From CAVZTA01 sp963778025 (GTDB lineage Bacteria; Chloroflexota; Limnocylindria; Limnocylindrales; CSP1-4), in the NCBI GenBank assembly GCA_963778025.1, contig CAVZTA010000009.1, positions 124,001 through 188,000 on the forward strand: 64,000 bases of DNA. Direction: 5' to 3'. Within the stretch, counting starts at the first letter, position 1. Each line of letters begins with the position of its first letter. A program made the translations under genes and the position numbers. Below the pieces are notes generated by a model that was not told the DNA's origin, searched no databases, and saw only the letters and a list, made by a program, of their open reading frames with translations. Positions 26,313-33,983 of the stretch are shown piece after piece.

Positions 26313-27146
26313 CTGAGCGCGAACGCTTCGACCACCGCGGGCACGGAGGACGACCTGCAGGCGGCGCTCGCGTTCGCCACCGACGTCGCGCTGCGCGCCG
26401 GACGGATCCTCTTCGAGCGCTACGAGCGCGTCGAGCGGGTCGACCACAAGAGCGCGAAGGACGTGGTCACCGAGGTCGACCACCTGTCGGAGGCCCTGAT
26501 CCTGGCGGCGATCCGCGAGCGGTTCCCGGATGACGGCATCCTGGCCGAGGAGTCCGGCGAGCACCACGCGATCAAGGGCGGGCCGGCGACGCTCGCGCGC
26601 GGACGTACCTGGGTCATCGACCCGCTCGACGGCACGGTGAACTACGCGAACGGGATCCCGTTCTTCTGCGTCTCGGTCGCGCTGCTCGTCGACGGCCGGC
26701 CGGCGGTCGGCGTCATCCACGACCCCATGCGTGACGAGACCTTCGCGGCGGCCGCGGGCGGCCCAGCGACGCTGGACGGTCGATCGGTCGTCGTGTCGGA
26801 CAAGGAGCGCCTGGAGGACCTCGTCGCCTCGCTCGCGCTGTCCGGGCGTGGGGTGGCCGGTCGCGTCCGTGCGACGCGCAAGGCGATCCGCGTGTCGCGC
26901 AACATGGGCTCGGCGGCGCTCGCGCTCGCGTACGTCGCCAACGGGCGGTTCGACGCGTTCATCCAGGCCGGCGGCCTCTCGGCATGGGACATCGCCGCAG
27001 CGGGCCTCATCGCGGAGCGGGGCGGGGCGACCATCACGGACATGACGGGCGGCCCGTGGTTCGACCTCGCCCGGAAGACCAAGACGATCGGCGTGATCGC
27101 CGCCCCGCCGCGCCACCACGCGGAGCTGCTGCGCCTGACAGGCTAG
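26313..27146 (+). CDS. Inositol-monophosphatase-family phosphatase, apparent CTG start
   Basis: Mg-dependent sugar-phosphate phosphatase fold. Metal-site motifs are VVTEVDHLSE, ILAEESGEH, WVIDPLDGTVNYANGIPFF and AWDIAAAGLIAERGGATITD, all intact. Real protein begins well before the first standard start codon (GTG at 26463): residues QAALAFATDVALRAGRILFE form the family's first helix. In that frame the only candidate between the upstream stop at 26253 and 26463 is CTG, best at 26313 with GAGG just before it, five bases after the zinc-ribbon gene. A frame error could also hide the true start. Substrate could be inositol-P, histidinol-P or FBP. Confidence 0.85.
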   Translation: MSANASTTAGTEDDLQAALAFATDVALRAGRILFERYERVERVDHKSAKDVVTEVDHLSEALILAAIRERFPDDGILAEESGEHHAIKGGPATLARGRTWVIDPLDGTVNYANGIPFFCVSVALLVDGRPAVGVIHDPMRDETFAAAAGGPATLDGRSVVVSDKERLEDLVASLALSGRGVAGRVRATRKAIRVSRNMGSAALALAYVANGRFDAFIQAGGLSAWDIAAAGLIAERGGATITDMTGGPWFDLARKTKTIGVIAAPPRHHAELLRLTG

Positions 27147-27173
27147 GCGGCCGCGCTCGGGGCGCGCACCCCC

Positions 27174-28064
27174 TCAACGCCAGCGGTGCGGGCGCGTGCG
27201 CAGACGCTCGAGGCCCCATTGATCGCAGAACGCCTCCCAGGTCTCGCGGTCGGCGCCCTGCCAGTGAAGCTCCTCGGGGTCCTGCTGCGGGATGTCGACG
27301 CCGTCCTTGACCGTTCGGAGCGTGGCCAGATCGCGATACAGGAGCGCCTCGTCCATGCGGTCGCGGAGGGTCGCGGCAAGGCTGACCGCGCTGCGCAACC
27401 CGCGGACCTCCCAGGCGGACGCCTGGGGCGGGATCGCCTCGAGGTGGAGGTACTTCGCGAGCACCGCCGCGGCGGCCTTGTCCCCCCAGCCGGGCAGCCC
27501 GGGGAAGCCATCGGAGCTGTCGCCGACGAGCGCGAGCCGGTCGGGGACGCTCTCTGGCTCGACGCCCCACTTCGTCCGCACCGCGGGCTCGTCGTAGGTG
27601 ATGTCGCGTCGCCGATCCCACAGGACGATGCGGTCGCCGACGACGAGCTGGGCCATGTCCTTGTCGGGCGTGCAGATCACGATCCGTTCGACGCGCGGAT
27701 CGGCGGCGAAGCGCTTCGCCGCGGCGCCGATGGCGTCGTCCGCCTCCCACTCGACCATCGGCCAGAGGACGACGCCCAGCGCCTCGATCGCCTGCTCCGC
27801 GATGGGGAACTGGCGCAGGAGCTGCGGATCCATGCCGGCGCTCGACTTGTAGCCCGGGTACAGGTCGTTCCGGAACGACTCGATGACCCGATCCGTGGCC
27901 GCTCCGACGTGCGTCGCCCCCTGCTCACGGAGCAGGAACAGCAGCTGATCGACGAGCCCGCTGACGCCCGACAGCTGGATCCGGTCCTTCCCGAAGACCG
28001 GCGGCCTGGGTGCGTAGAACGCACGGAACAGCTCGTAGGTGGCGTCGACCAGGTGGACCTGCAT
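27174..28064 (-). CDS. 5'-3' exonuclease (PIN/FEN-like, PolI N-domain type)
   Basis: 296 residues. It begins VHLVDATYELFRAFYAPRPP, with the first active-site Asp, and has TDRVIESFRNDLYPGYKSS, then the acidic cluster EWEADDAIGAAAKRF and ICTPDKDMAQLV, and the helix-hairpin region ALVGDSSDGFPGLPGWGDKA. These match the nuclease domain of DNA polymerase I. As a stand-alone protein it probably acts in primer removal or repair. ATG start two bases after the SRPBCC stop. Confidence 0.92.
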   Translation of the reverse strand: MQVHLVDATYELFRAFYAPRPPVFGKDRIQLSGVSGLVDQLLFLLREQGATHVGAATDRVIESFRNDLYPGYKSSAGMDPQLLRQFPIAEQAIEALGVVLWPMVEWEADDAIGAAAKRFAADPRVERIVICTPDKDMAQLVVGDRIVLWDRRRDITYDEPAVRTKWGVEPESVPDRLALVGDSSDGFPGLPGWGDKAAAAVLAKYLHLEAIPPQASAWEVRGLRSAVSLAATLRDRMDEALLYRDLATLRTVKDGVDIPQQDPEELHWQGADRETWEAFCDQWGLERLRTRPHRWR

Positions 28065-28066
28065 CG

Positions 28067-28651
28067 TCAGGCGACGAGCAGCCGGACGAGCCGCGACTCC
28101 GGTCCCTCCGCATCGCCGGTCTCGACGAGCCGCTTCAACCGGACGAGGTCGGCCTGGAAGACCGCCCGGAACACCGGCGCCTGGAGGACGTCGGCCAGGT
28201 CCGGCAGGATCGGCGACCGAAGCGTCTCCTCCCAGCGGACGACGGTGGTGGTGCCGTCGACGCCGGCCTCGAGCGTGATCACCCCGCCACCGGACCACCG
28301 ACCCTCGTGGCGGATGGCGAACCGGGTGGGCGGTTCCCACTCGGTGATCGTGACCGGGTCGGTGACCTCGATGCCCAGCATCCGGACGGTGGCGAGACCA
28401 CGCGAGCCGACGCCGACCGGGGGATCGGTGAGCATCGTCACGTGCCGCATGTCGCGCATCCAGACCGGCTGGCGCTCGATGTCCGATGCGATGGCCCAGA
28501 CCTCGTCGATCGGCGCGTCGATGACGACCAGCATCCGATAGGGCTCGGGTGGTTCGTCACCCCGACGACGGCGGATCGCCTGGTCCATCGCCGTGGCACC
28601 GGCCACGAGCGTCGCGGTGAGGCGGGCCAGCGCGACGATCGAACGCAGCAT
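28067..28651 (-). CDS. SRPBCC (START-like) domain protein
   Basis: 194 residues. After a short hydrophobic start (residues 1-25, possibly a membrane anchor) comes a helix-grip fold: MLVVIDAPIDEVWAIASDIE, VWMRDMRHVTMLTDPPVG, ITEWEPPTRFAIRHEG and VVRWEETLRSPIL. The family binds lipids or other hydrophobic ligands; the ligand here is unknown. ATG at 28651, two bases before the exonuclease gene and downstream of pncA, so the three may form a unit. Confidence 0.85.
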   Translation of the reverse strand: MLRSIVALARLTATLVAGATAMDQAIRRRRGDEPPEPYRMLVVIDAPIDEVWAIASDIERQPVWMRDMRHVTMLTDPPVGVGSRGLATVRMLGIEVTDPVTITEWEPPTRFAIRHEGRWSGGGVITLEAGVDGTTTVVRWEETLRSPILPDLADVLQAPVFRAVFQADLVRLKRLVETGDAEGPESRLVRLLVA

Positions 28652-28677
28652 CGTTTCAGCCGGCGGCTGGGCTCGGG

Positions 28678-29325
28678 TCAGGCCGGTCCGGGCGTCGCCG
28701 GGGTCGCGGGCGCGCGGCGGCGTGTCGGCACCGTCCAGCCGATCTGGCAGCCCGCGTCGCGGACCGTCTCGATCGCCGCTTCGCCGTCCCCCGCCTTCAG
28801 GTCGACGGCCGCGACCGCGTCCTGGAGGAGCCTCGCCTTGTAGCCGAGGTCCAGCGCATCGAGCACCGTCGCCTTGATGCAGTAGTCGGTCGCGAGGCCG
28901 ATGACGATGACCTCGTCGACGCGCGCCTCGCGCAGGAGCGGGTCGAGGGAGGTGGGGATGACCTCGGCGCTCGTCGGGTCGCGCATGGTGAAGGCGGAAT
29001 AGCCGTCCTCGCCGTTCGTGCCCTTGCGGATGACCGGGGCGTCGTCGGGGACCCGGAGATCCGGATGGAACTCGGCGCCCCAGGTGTCGCGGACGCAGTG
29101 GACGGGCCAGATGCCGCCGTCCTGCGCGAAGTGGGGCGTGTGCTCGGGATGCCAGTCCTGGGTCAGGACGACGTGGGCGCCGGCGGCTCGCGCCTCCGCG
29201 ATCTGGCCGTTGACGGTCGCGACGACCTGCTCGCCGGCGGGCACGTACAGGCTGCCCGCGGGGTCGGCGAAGTCGTTCTGGACGTCGACGACGATGAGCG
29301 CCACGCCCGGTCGATAGTCGGTCAT
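28678..29325 (-). CDS. pncA: Nicotinamidase (isochorismatase family)
   Basis: Converts nicotinamide to nicotinate for NAD salvage. The catalytic triad is visible: Asp in IVVDVQNDFADP, Lys in VIRKGTNGED and Cys in GLATDYCIKATVLDAL. The metal site is Asp-His-His in TQDWHPEHTPHF. 215 residues, normal. ATG start; the first gene of a likely three-gene unit with the SRPBCC and exonuclease genes. The Pro/Ala-rich last 15 residues are not conserved. Confidence 0.93.
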   Translation of the reverse strand: MTDYRPGVALIVVDVQNDFADPAGSLYVPAGEQVVATVNGQIAEARAAGAHVVLTQDWHPEHTPHFAQDGGIWPVHCVRDTWGAEFHPDLRVPDDAPVIRKGTNGEDGYSAFTMRDPTSAEVIPTSLDPLLREARVDEVIVIGLATDYCIKATVLDALDLGYKARLLQDAVAAVDLKAGDGEAAIETVRDAGCQIGWTVPTRRRAPATPATPGPA

Positions 29326-29447
29326 GCGTCGAGGCTACCGTGACGAGGCGCGCTGTGCGTCGAGGGCCGTCTCGCCGAGCGCCGCGCAACGAGGGGCGAC
29401 GTGACCAGCGCACGAGCCTTATCGGGGGTCCGAACCGCTGACGGGCT

Positions 29448-29781
29448 GTGAGCAGACCGATCGCTCACCTCCGGGCTGAGCCTGCACGTCACGTCGCCCA
29501 GGACCACGCGATGGGCGCCATGGCCAGCACGGCGACCGCGGAGGTGAGCAGCGGCGTTGCTCTTCGGCGGAGCGCGACGGTCGATCGCGAGCCGCTGGAC
29601 CGAGCAGCCCGCCGGTGAGCACCCCGATCGCTCACCTCCGGGCGGAGCCCGCACGTCACGTCGCCCGCAGCGGCATGGGGAGCGACGTGACCAGCGCGGC
29701 GAACGCGGAGGTGAGCAGCGACATTGCTCGGGGCCAGGGCACGAGCCCGATCGGGGCGGGGAACCGCCTACCGATCCGCCC
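29448..29781. repeat. Two-copy tandem repeat, unit 167 bases, with internal hairpins
   Basis: Copy A is 29448-29614 and copy B 29615-29781, in exact register. Each has GTGAGC-N9-GCTCAC (29448-29468 and 29615-29635), then CACGTCACGTCGCCC (29485 and 29653) and GAGGTGAGCA-N6-TTGCTC (29541 and 29708). The spacers between these words have diverged more than the words, which suggests selection on the hairpins rather than recent duplication alone. Confidence 0.75.
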
Positions 29782-29974
29782 ACCCTCGCTGTTCGGACGT
29801 GTCGAACAGGATCACGCCTTCCGAGCCGCCAGATCCCTCGCCGTGGCCACCTGGTAGCTGCCACGGGCTGATTCGGTGCCCGCGGCGTCTGGTTCCGGCT
29901 GGAACACCCGCCGTGCGCGGCGATCCTGTTCGCCCGTCCGGGGTGGCCTCGAACGGCGTCGCGCCGGACAGCGA

Positions 29975-30006
29975 ACGACCCGGCCGACGGACGCCGACCG
30001 GGTCGT
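29975..30006 (-). terminator. Hairpin downstream of the response regulator gene
   Basis: ACGACCCGG and CCGGGTCGT pair perfectly over nine bases with a 14-base loop, 27 bases past the stop of the gene on the minus strand. There is no clear U-run, as usual in this high-G+C sequence. Confidence 0.5.
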
Positions 30007-30032
30007 GATGCGTGTGGCGCAGCGAGCGCGGA

Positions 30033-30851
30033 TCAGGCCACGCTGCTGGCCCGTGCCGTTTCGAGCGCGTCCTCGGGTGCCTCGGGCGCGTCGCCGTCGG
30101 CGAAATCGCCCTCGTTCTCGTCGCTCGTTGCCACGGAGCCCGACGCGGGGAGCGTCGCTTCGCCTTCGACGTCGAGCAGGTAGCCGATGCCCTGGAACGT
30201 CCGGATCCGGCCCGGCTCGCCCGGCTTCGCGCCGAGCTTGCGGCGGACCCGCGACACCCAGACGCGGAGGTACTGGAGGTCGTCGCGGTACTCGGGGCCC
30301 CAGACCTTGGTCAGGAGCTCGGTGTGGAGGACGACCTTGCCGGCGTTCGCGGCGAGATGCTGGAGGAGCAGCCACTCCGTGCGCGAGAGCTGCACCAGCT
30401 CACCGCCACGCGTGACCATGCGCCGCTCGAGGTCGATCTCGACGTCGTCGAAGCGGATGACGCCGGCACCGGGCTGGGCGCCGCTCGACCGTCGGATCAC
30501 CGCTCGGACACGGGCTGCGAGCTCGTCCGGGTGGAACGGCTTGGCGATGTAGTCGTCTGCGCCGAGATCCAGACCCTTCGCCTTGTCGGCGGTCGAGCCC
30601 TTGGCGGTCAGCAGGATCACCGGGACCGGGCGGCGCTCACGCAGCTGCCGCATCACCTCGATGCCGTCGAGATCGGGCATCACGATGTCCAGCAGGACGA
30701 TGTCCGGCCGGATCTCCTCGGCCTTGGTGAGGGCTTCCTCGCCCCCGTTGGCCGTCACGACCCGGAAGCCCTCTTCGGACAACGCGATCGAGACGAGCTT
30801 CGTGATGCGCGGCTCGTCATCGGCGACGAGGACCAGCGGCTGTGTGCTCAT
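30033..30851 (-). CDS. OmpR/PhoB-family response regulator
   Basis: 272 residues. Receiver: VLVADDEPRITKLVSIAL, phosphoacceptor Asp in IVLLDIVMPDLDG, Lys in DDYIAKPFHPDEL. Winged-helix output: RTEWLLLQHLAANAGKVV, LLTKVWGPEYRDDLQYLRVW and RRKLGAKPGEPGRIRTFQGI. An acidic tail of about 35 residues (DENEGDFADGDAPEAPEDAL) follows. No kinase is adjacent; the soluble orphan kinase at 41.6-42.5 kb is one possible partner. ATG start. Confidence 0.93.
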   Translation of the reverse strand: MSTQPLVLVADDEPRITKLVSIALSEEGFRVVTANGGEEALTKAEEIRPDIVLLDIVMPDLDGIEVMRQLRERRPVPVILLTAKGSTADKAKGLDLGADDYIAKPFHPDELAARVRAVIRRSSGAQPGAGVIRFDDVEIDLERRMVTRGGELVQLSRTEWLLLQHLAANAGKVVLHTELLTKVWGPEYRDDLQYLRVWVSRVRRKLGAKPGEPGRIRTFQGIGYLLDVEGEATLPASGSVATSDENEGDFADGDAPEAPEDALETARASSVA

Positions 30852-30960
30852 CGATGTACCTCTCCCAAGTCGGGTGTCAGTATCCGCGTTCGGTCGAGCT
30901 TCCCCACCACGCACGTTCGAACGCGGTGCGCCTCCGCTCCGCCCCCCAGGGGCGCGTCCG

Positions 30961-31191
30961 TCACGAGGACGGCGCGACGCTCGGCAGCTGCTCGGCCGGG
31001 CTGGGTGCGACGACATCGCCGTCGTTCCCCGTCCCTGCCTGGCCCGCCGCACCGGGTCCCAGGGCGAACCACCAGATGGCCGCCAGGAGCCCGACGATGG
31101 CGACGATGCCGAGGGCGGTCCCTACCGTGCTCCCGGTGTCTTCCTCGACGAGCACGTCGTCACGGTCGTCGAGCGTCCGGTCGTCGGTCAT
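30961..31191 (-). CDS. Small single-pass membrane protein
   Basis: 76 residues: an acidic start MTDDRTLDDRDDVLVEED, one membrane helix GIVAIVGLLAAIWWFALGPG and a short outside tail rich in Ser and Pro. The same design, MTDD then a helix ending in LLGPGA, is found in the 68-residue protein at 40786-40992, so the two are paralogues. Function unknown. Confidence 0.72.
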   Translation of the reverse strand: MTDDRTLDDRDDVLVEEDTGSTVGTALGIVAIVGLLAAIWWFALGPGAAGQAGTGNDGDVVAPSPAEQLPSVAPSS

Positions 31192-31359
31192 GGGTGCCCT
31201 CCTCGGCACGTGCGCCCGGTTCGCGTGGTCATCGGGTGCCGTCGCCGAGGCGGATGGTCGGCGCTCGGGGGTACCGGCCGCCGCCCTCGACATTGCAGAA
31301 CCGCTACATCCGCATAACAGCCCGCGTCGCCGAGCGGGGATACGAGCCCGCCCGCCACC

Positions 31360-33240
31360 CTATCGGGACGGTCCGAAGTCCTGCTGTTTCGTCATCACCC
31401 AATCGCCCTTGCCGGCAGCCGCCCCGGGCTCGACCCGGTAGAACGAGACGAACTGCTGCAGCGTGTCGCCTGCCGCGTCGAAGCCGACCAGGCCGACGGC
31501 GGTCTCGTATCGAGGTCCCTGGGCCGTCACCCGCGCGCGGACGGCCTCCCGCAGTCCGTCGGCGCTCACGCGGTCGGCGGCGATCTCGCGCAAGGTCGTC
31601 ATGATCACCTCCGTGCACGCGTGGGCCGCTGCCGTGTACTCGTTCGGCTGCAGCTCGTACGCCTGGGTGTAGCGGTCGACGAAGCCGCTCTTCGCCGGCG
31701 GCACGGAGGCGTGCGAGGCGAACGTGCCGACGGCATTCGCGCCGGCGAGCTGGATGAAGCTTTCCTCATTCGAACCGTCCCCATCCAGGAGACCGTCCCA
31801 GCTGATGAGCGGCGTGGCCGCGTGACCCGTGGCGGCCATCGCGACACGCAGGGCGGCGCCCCCCGACCTCGTAGTCCCTGCCCAGACGACGACATCGGGG
31901 ACGTCCGGGCCGACTGTCCACGCTCGCAGCGTGTCGCGTGGCTCCGCACCCTCGTCGTAGTGGAGCGATCGTCGTTCCGCCTGTCCGCCGAGCGTCGTGA
32001 ATTCGTTCCCGAAGTCATCACCAAAGGCGGAGTTCCGGCCGTCGTCGATGACCAACGCCCGCGCCGCTCCGAGGTCGCGCCGCGCGAACGACGCGAGTGC
32101 CCGGGCTTGGACGTCGTCCGACGGCGCGATCCGCACGAAGGCGTTGTGGTCCGGGCCAGCGGAGCGGAGATCCGCGGCACCGTGCGTCACCTTCGTCAGG
32201 GACGGGTCGGTCGTATTGGGTCCGCATGTCAGCAGCCCGGCCTCGTTGCTGGCGCGGACCACCCCTGGCCCGGCTTCCGGGACCACCGGTCCGACCACGG
32301 CGAGGACCCGGGGGTCGTCGGCCATCGCGTGCATGTTCGCGACGGCACGATCCGGGTCGAACGGGAATGGCGGCGCCGCGTCGTCCCACGGTGCCAGCTC
32401 GAAGCGAGCGCCGCCGATGCCGCCGGAAGCGTTGACATCGTCGATCGCGAGCTGGACCGCGAGCCGGAAGGGGATCCCGAAGTCGGCCCACTCGCCGCTC
32501 AGCGGCATCTCGACGCCGATCTTCCATGGTCCGGACGGCAGGCCCGGGCCCGGGCGCGTGAGCAGCATCCCTCCGCCGGCCAGGACGACCGCCCCCGCCA
32601 GGACGGCGCCGCCCGCGAGCACCGTGCGACGGCCGACCGAACGGTGGGTGCGGCGCCGAACCGGTGCAGCACCTACCCGTCCAGGCGTCTCGACGACGCG
32701 ATACAGCGCCATCGGCTCGGCGACCCCCTTGAGGTTCGGCCGGCCGCGCGGCTGGAACTCGACGGGCAGGAGCGTGCGGGTGAGGGCCCGCACGGTCTCG
32801 CTGACGAGCACCTCGCCCGCACCGGCCTTGGAGCAGATCCGGGCGGCGATGTTGACCGGCGAGCCGACGTACCCGTCGTCGGTCTCGACCGTTTCGCCCG
32901 CGTGGATGCCGATCCCGACGCGGATCGCCCCTGAACCCGGCTCGGAGGAGGCATCGCGGGCCGCTGTGGTCACCGCCAACCCGCAGCGCACCGCAGTCGT
33001 GACCGAGTCGAAGACGACGTAGAAGCTGTCGCCCTCGGTCTTGATCTCCGCGCCGCCGTAGCGCCGGATCGCGGATCGCATGAGCGTCCGATACCGGCCC
33101 AGCAGCTCGGCCGCCGCGGCGGCGCCGTGAGCCTCGACGAATTCCGTGTAGCCGCGGAGGTCCGAGAAGAAGAATCCGCGGGTCACCGAATCGCTGGGGA
33201 CCTGTCCGTCGTCGACCACGGCAGCACCCTCGTCGCGCAT
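31360..33240 (-). CDS. Class III adenylate cyclase fused to a periplasmic ligand-binding domain
   Basis: 626 residues. Residues 15-180 are a class III nucleotide cyclase: metal Asp in FFFSDLRGYTEFVEA, second Asp in EIKTEGDSFYVVFD, VGIGIHAGE, and the Asn/Arg helix GSPVNIAARICSKAG. Then LKGVAEPMALYRVVE, an Arg-rich link, one hydrophobic segment around residues 210-235 (VLAGGAVLAGAVVLAGGGML) and a type-I binding fold to the end, starting IGVEMPLSGEWADFGIPF with AVVGPVVPEAGPG and NEAGLLTCGPNTTDPSLT, like amino-acid receptors of ABC transporters. The likely topology is cyclase inside and receptor outside. ATG start. Confidence 0.9.
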   Translation of the reverse strand: MRDEGAAVVDDGQVPSDSVTRGFFFSDLRGYTEFVEAHGAAAAAELLGRYRTLMRSAIRRYGGAEIKTEGDSFYVVFDSVTTAVRCGLAVTTAARDASSEPGSGAIRVGIGIHAGETVETDDGYVGSPVNIAARICSKAGAGEVLVSETVRALTRTLLPVEFQPRGRPNLKGVAEPMALYRVVETPGRVGAAPVRRRTHRSVGRRTVLAGGAVLAGAVVLAGGGMLLTRPGPGLPSGPWKIGVEMPLSGEWADFGIPFRLAVQLAIDDVNASGGIGGARFELAPWDDAAPPFPFDPDRAVANMHAMADDPRVLAVVGPVVPEAGPGVVRASNEAGLLTCGPNTTDPSLTKVTHGAADLRSAGPDHNAFVRIAPSDDVQARALASFARRDLGAARALVIDDGRNSAFGDDFGNEFTTLGGQAERRSLHYDEGAEPRDTLRAWTVGPDVPDVVVWAGTTRSGGAALRVAMAATGHAATPLISWDGLLDGDGSNEESFIQLAGANAVGTFASHASVPPAKSGFVDRYTQAYELQPNEYTAAAHACTEVIMTTLREIAADRVSADGLREAVRARVTAQGPRYETAVGLVGFDAAGDTLQQFVSFYRVEPGAAAGKGDWVMTKQQDFGPSR

Positions 33241-33347
33241 CGAGAGCGGATGCTAAGTGGCCGATGTCGCGCGAGTGTGGCCGGGAAGCACCAGCGGCCG
33301 CCGATCCGGCGGTGACCTGGCCTCGCGACGACCGCTTACGCCTCGAT

Positions 33348-33374
33348 GGAACCGTTCCGGCGACGGCGGGTCCC
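33348..33374 (+). promoter_or_regulatory. Possible ECF-type promoter of the sigma/anti-sigma operon
   Basis: GGAACC (33348-33353) followed after 16 bases by GTCC (33370-33373) resembles autoregulated ECF promoters, which often have a GGAAC-type -35. It lies 50 bases upstream of the sigma factor start. GGAACCGTTCC is also a palindrome, so the match could have another meaning. Confidence 0.35.
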
Positions 33375-33422
33375 TAGCCTGATGAGACGTGGTCGATGGG
33401 ATCACGTCCACCCGGAGGTCGG

Positions 33423-33983
33423 ATGGACCGACGTCTCGTGGACCGGGCGGTGGCAGGCGATCACGACGCGTTCGCGGAGCTGGCGCGCGTCTCGATCGGC
33501 CGGCTCTATGCCATCGCGCGGCTGATCCTGCGGGACCAGGGCCAGGCGGAGGACGCCACCCAGGAGGCGCTCGTCGCCGCCTGGCGCGATCTCTCGTCAC
33601 TCCGCGATCCGGACCGCTTCGAGGCCTGGCTGCACCGGCTGCTCGTGCACGCGTGCTATCGCGAGCTGCGACGCGCACGACGCCGGCCGGTGATCGACCT
33701 TGGCGTCGACGTGCTCTCTCTGGAGCCGCCCGTCGCCGACGACACGCTGACCTTCGCCGACCGTGATCAGCTCGAACGCGGCTTCCGCCGCCTGGAGCCG
33801 GACCAACGGGCGGTCATCGTCCTGCACTACTACGCCGGCCTCCCGCTCACGGAGGTCGCCGACATCCTCGCGGTCCCGGTCGGCACGGCCAAGAGCCGTC
33901 TGCACCGGGCGATCCAGGCGATGCGCGCCGCCCTCGAGGCGGACGCGCGACTCACCTCGGTTCCCGAAGGGCGGCCGGCATGA
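33423..33983 (+). CDS. ECF-family RNA polymerase sigma factor
   Basis: 186 residues. Region 2: GDHDAFAELARVSIGRLYAI and QAEDATQEALVAAWRDLSSL, with DRFEAWLHRLLVHACYRELR. Region 4: RLEPDQRAVIVLHYYAGLPL then EVADILAVPVGTAKSRLHRA. Together these are a standard sigma-70 ECF subfamily. ATG at 33423 with GGAGG just upstream. Its stop overlaps the start of the anti-sigma gene by four bases. Confidence 0.94.
   Translation: MDRRLVDRAVAGDHDAFAELARVSIGRLYAIARLILRDQGQAEDATQEALVAAWRDLSSLRDPDRFEAWLHRLLVHACYRELRRARRRPVIDLGVDVLSLEPPVADDTLTFADRDQLERGFRRLEPDQRAVIVLHYYAGLPLTEVADILAVPVGTAKSRLHRAIQAMRAALEADARLTSVPEGRPA

Larger units (their letters stand above)
29326..30032. other. Intergenic region of 0.7 kb; no gene supported
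   Basis: Filled in its middle by the 167-base tandem repeat listed separately. GACGTGACCAGCG also occurs at 29398 before the repeat. The part 29782-29970 shows nothing clear. The right end holds a hairpin that probably ends the response regulator transcript. Confidence 0.6.

Noticed and set aside
29400..29800. Repeats considered as a CRISPR array
   Set aside because: Only two units of 167 bases, no short identical repeat with uniform spacers, and no cas gene in the window.
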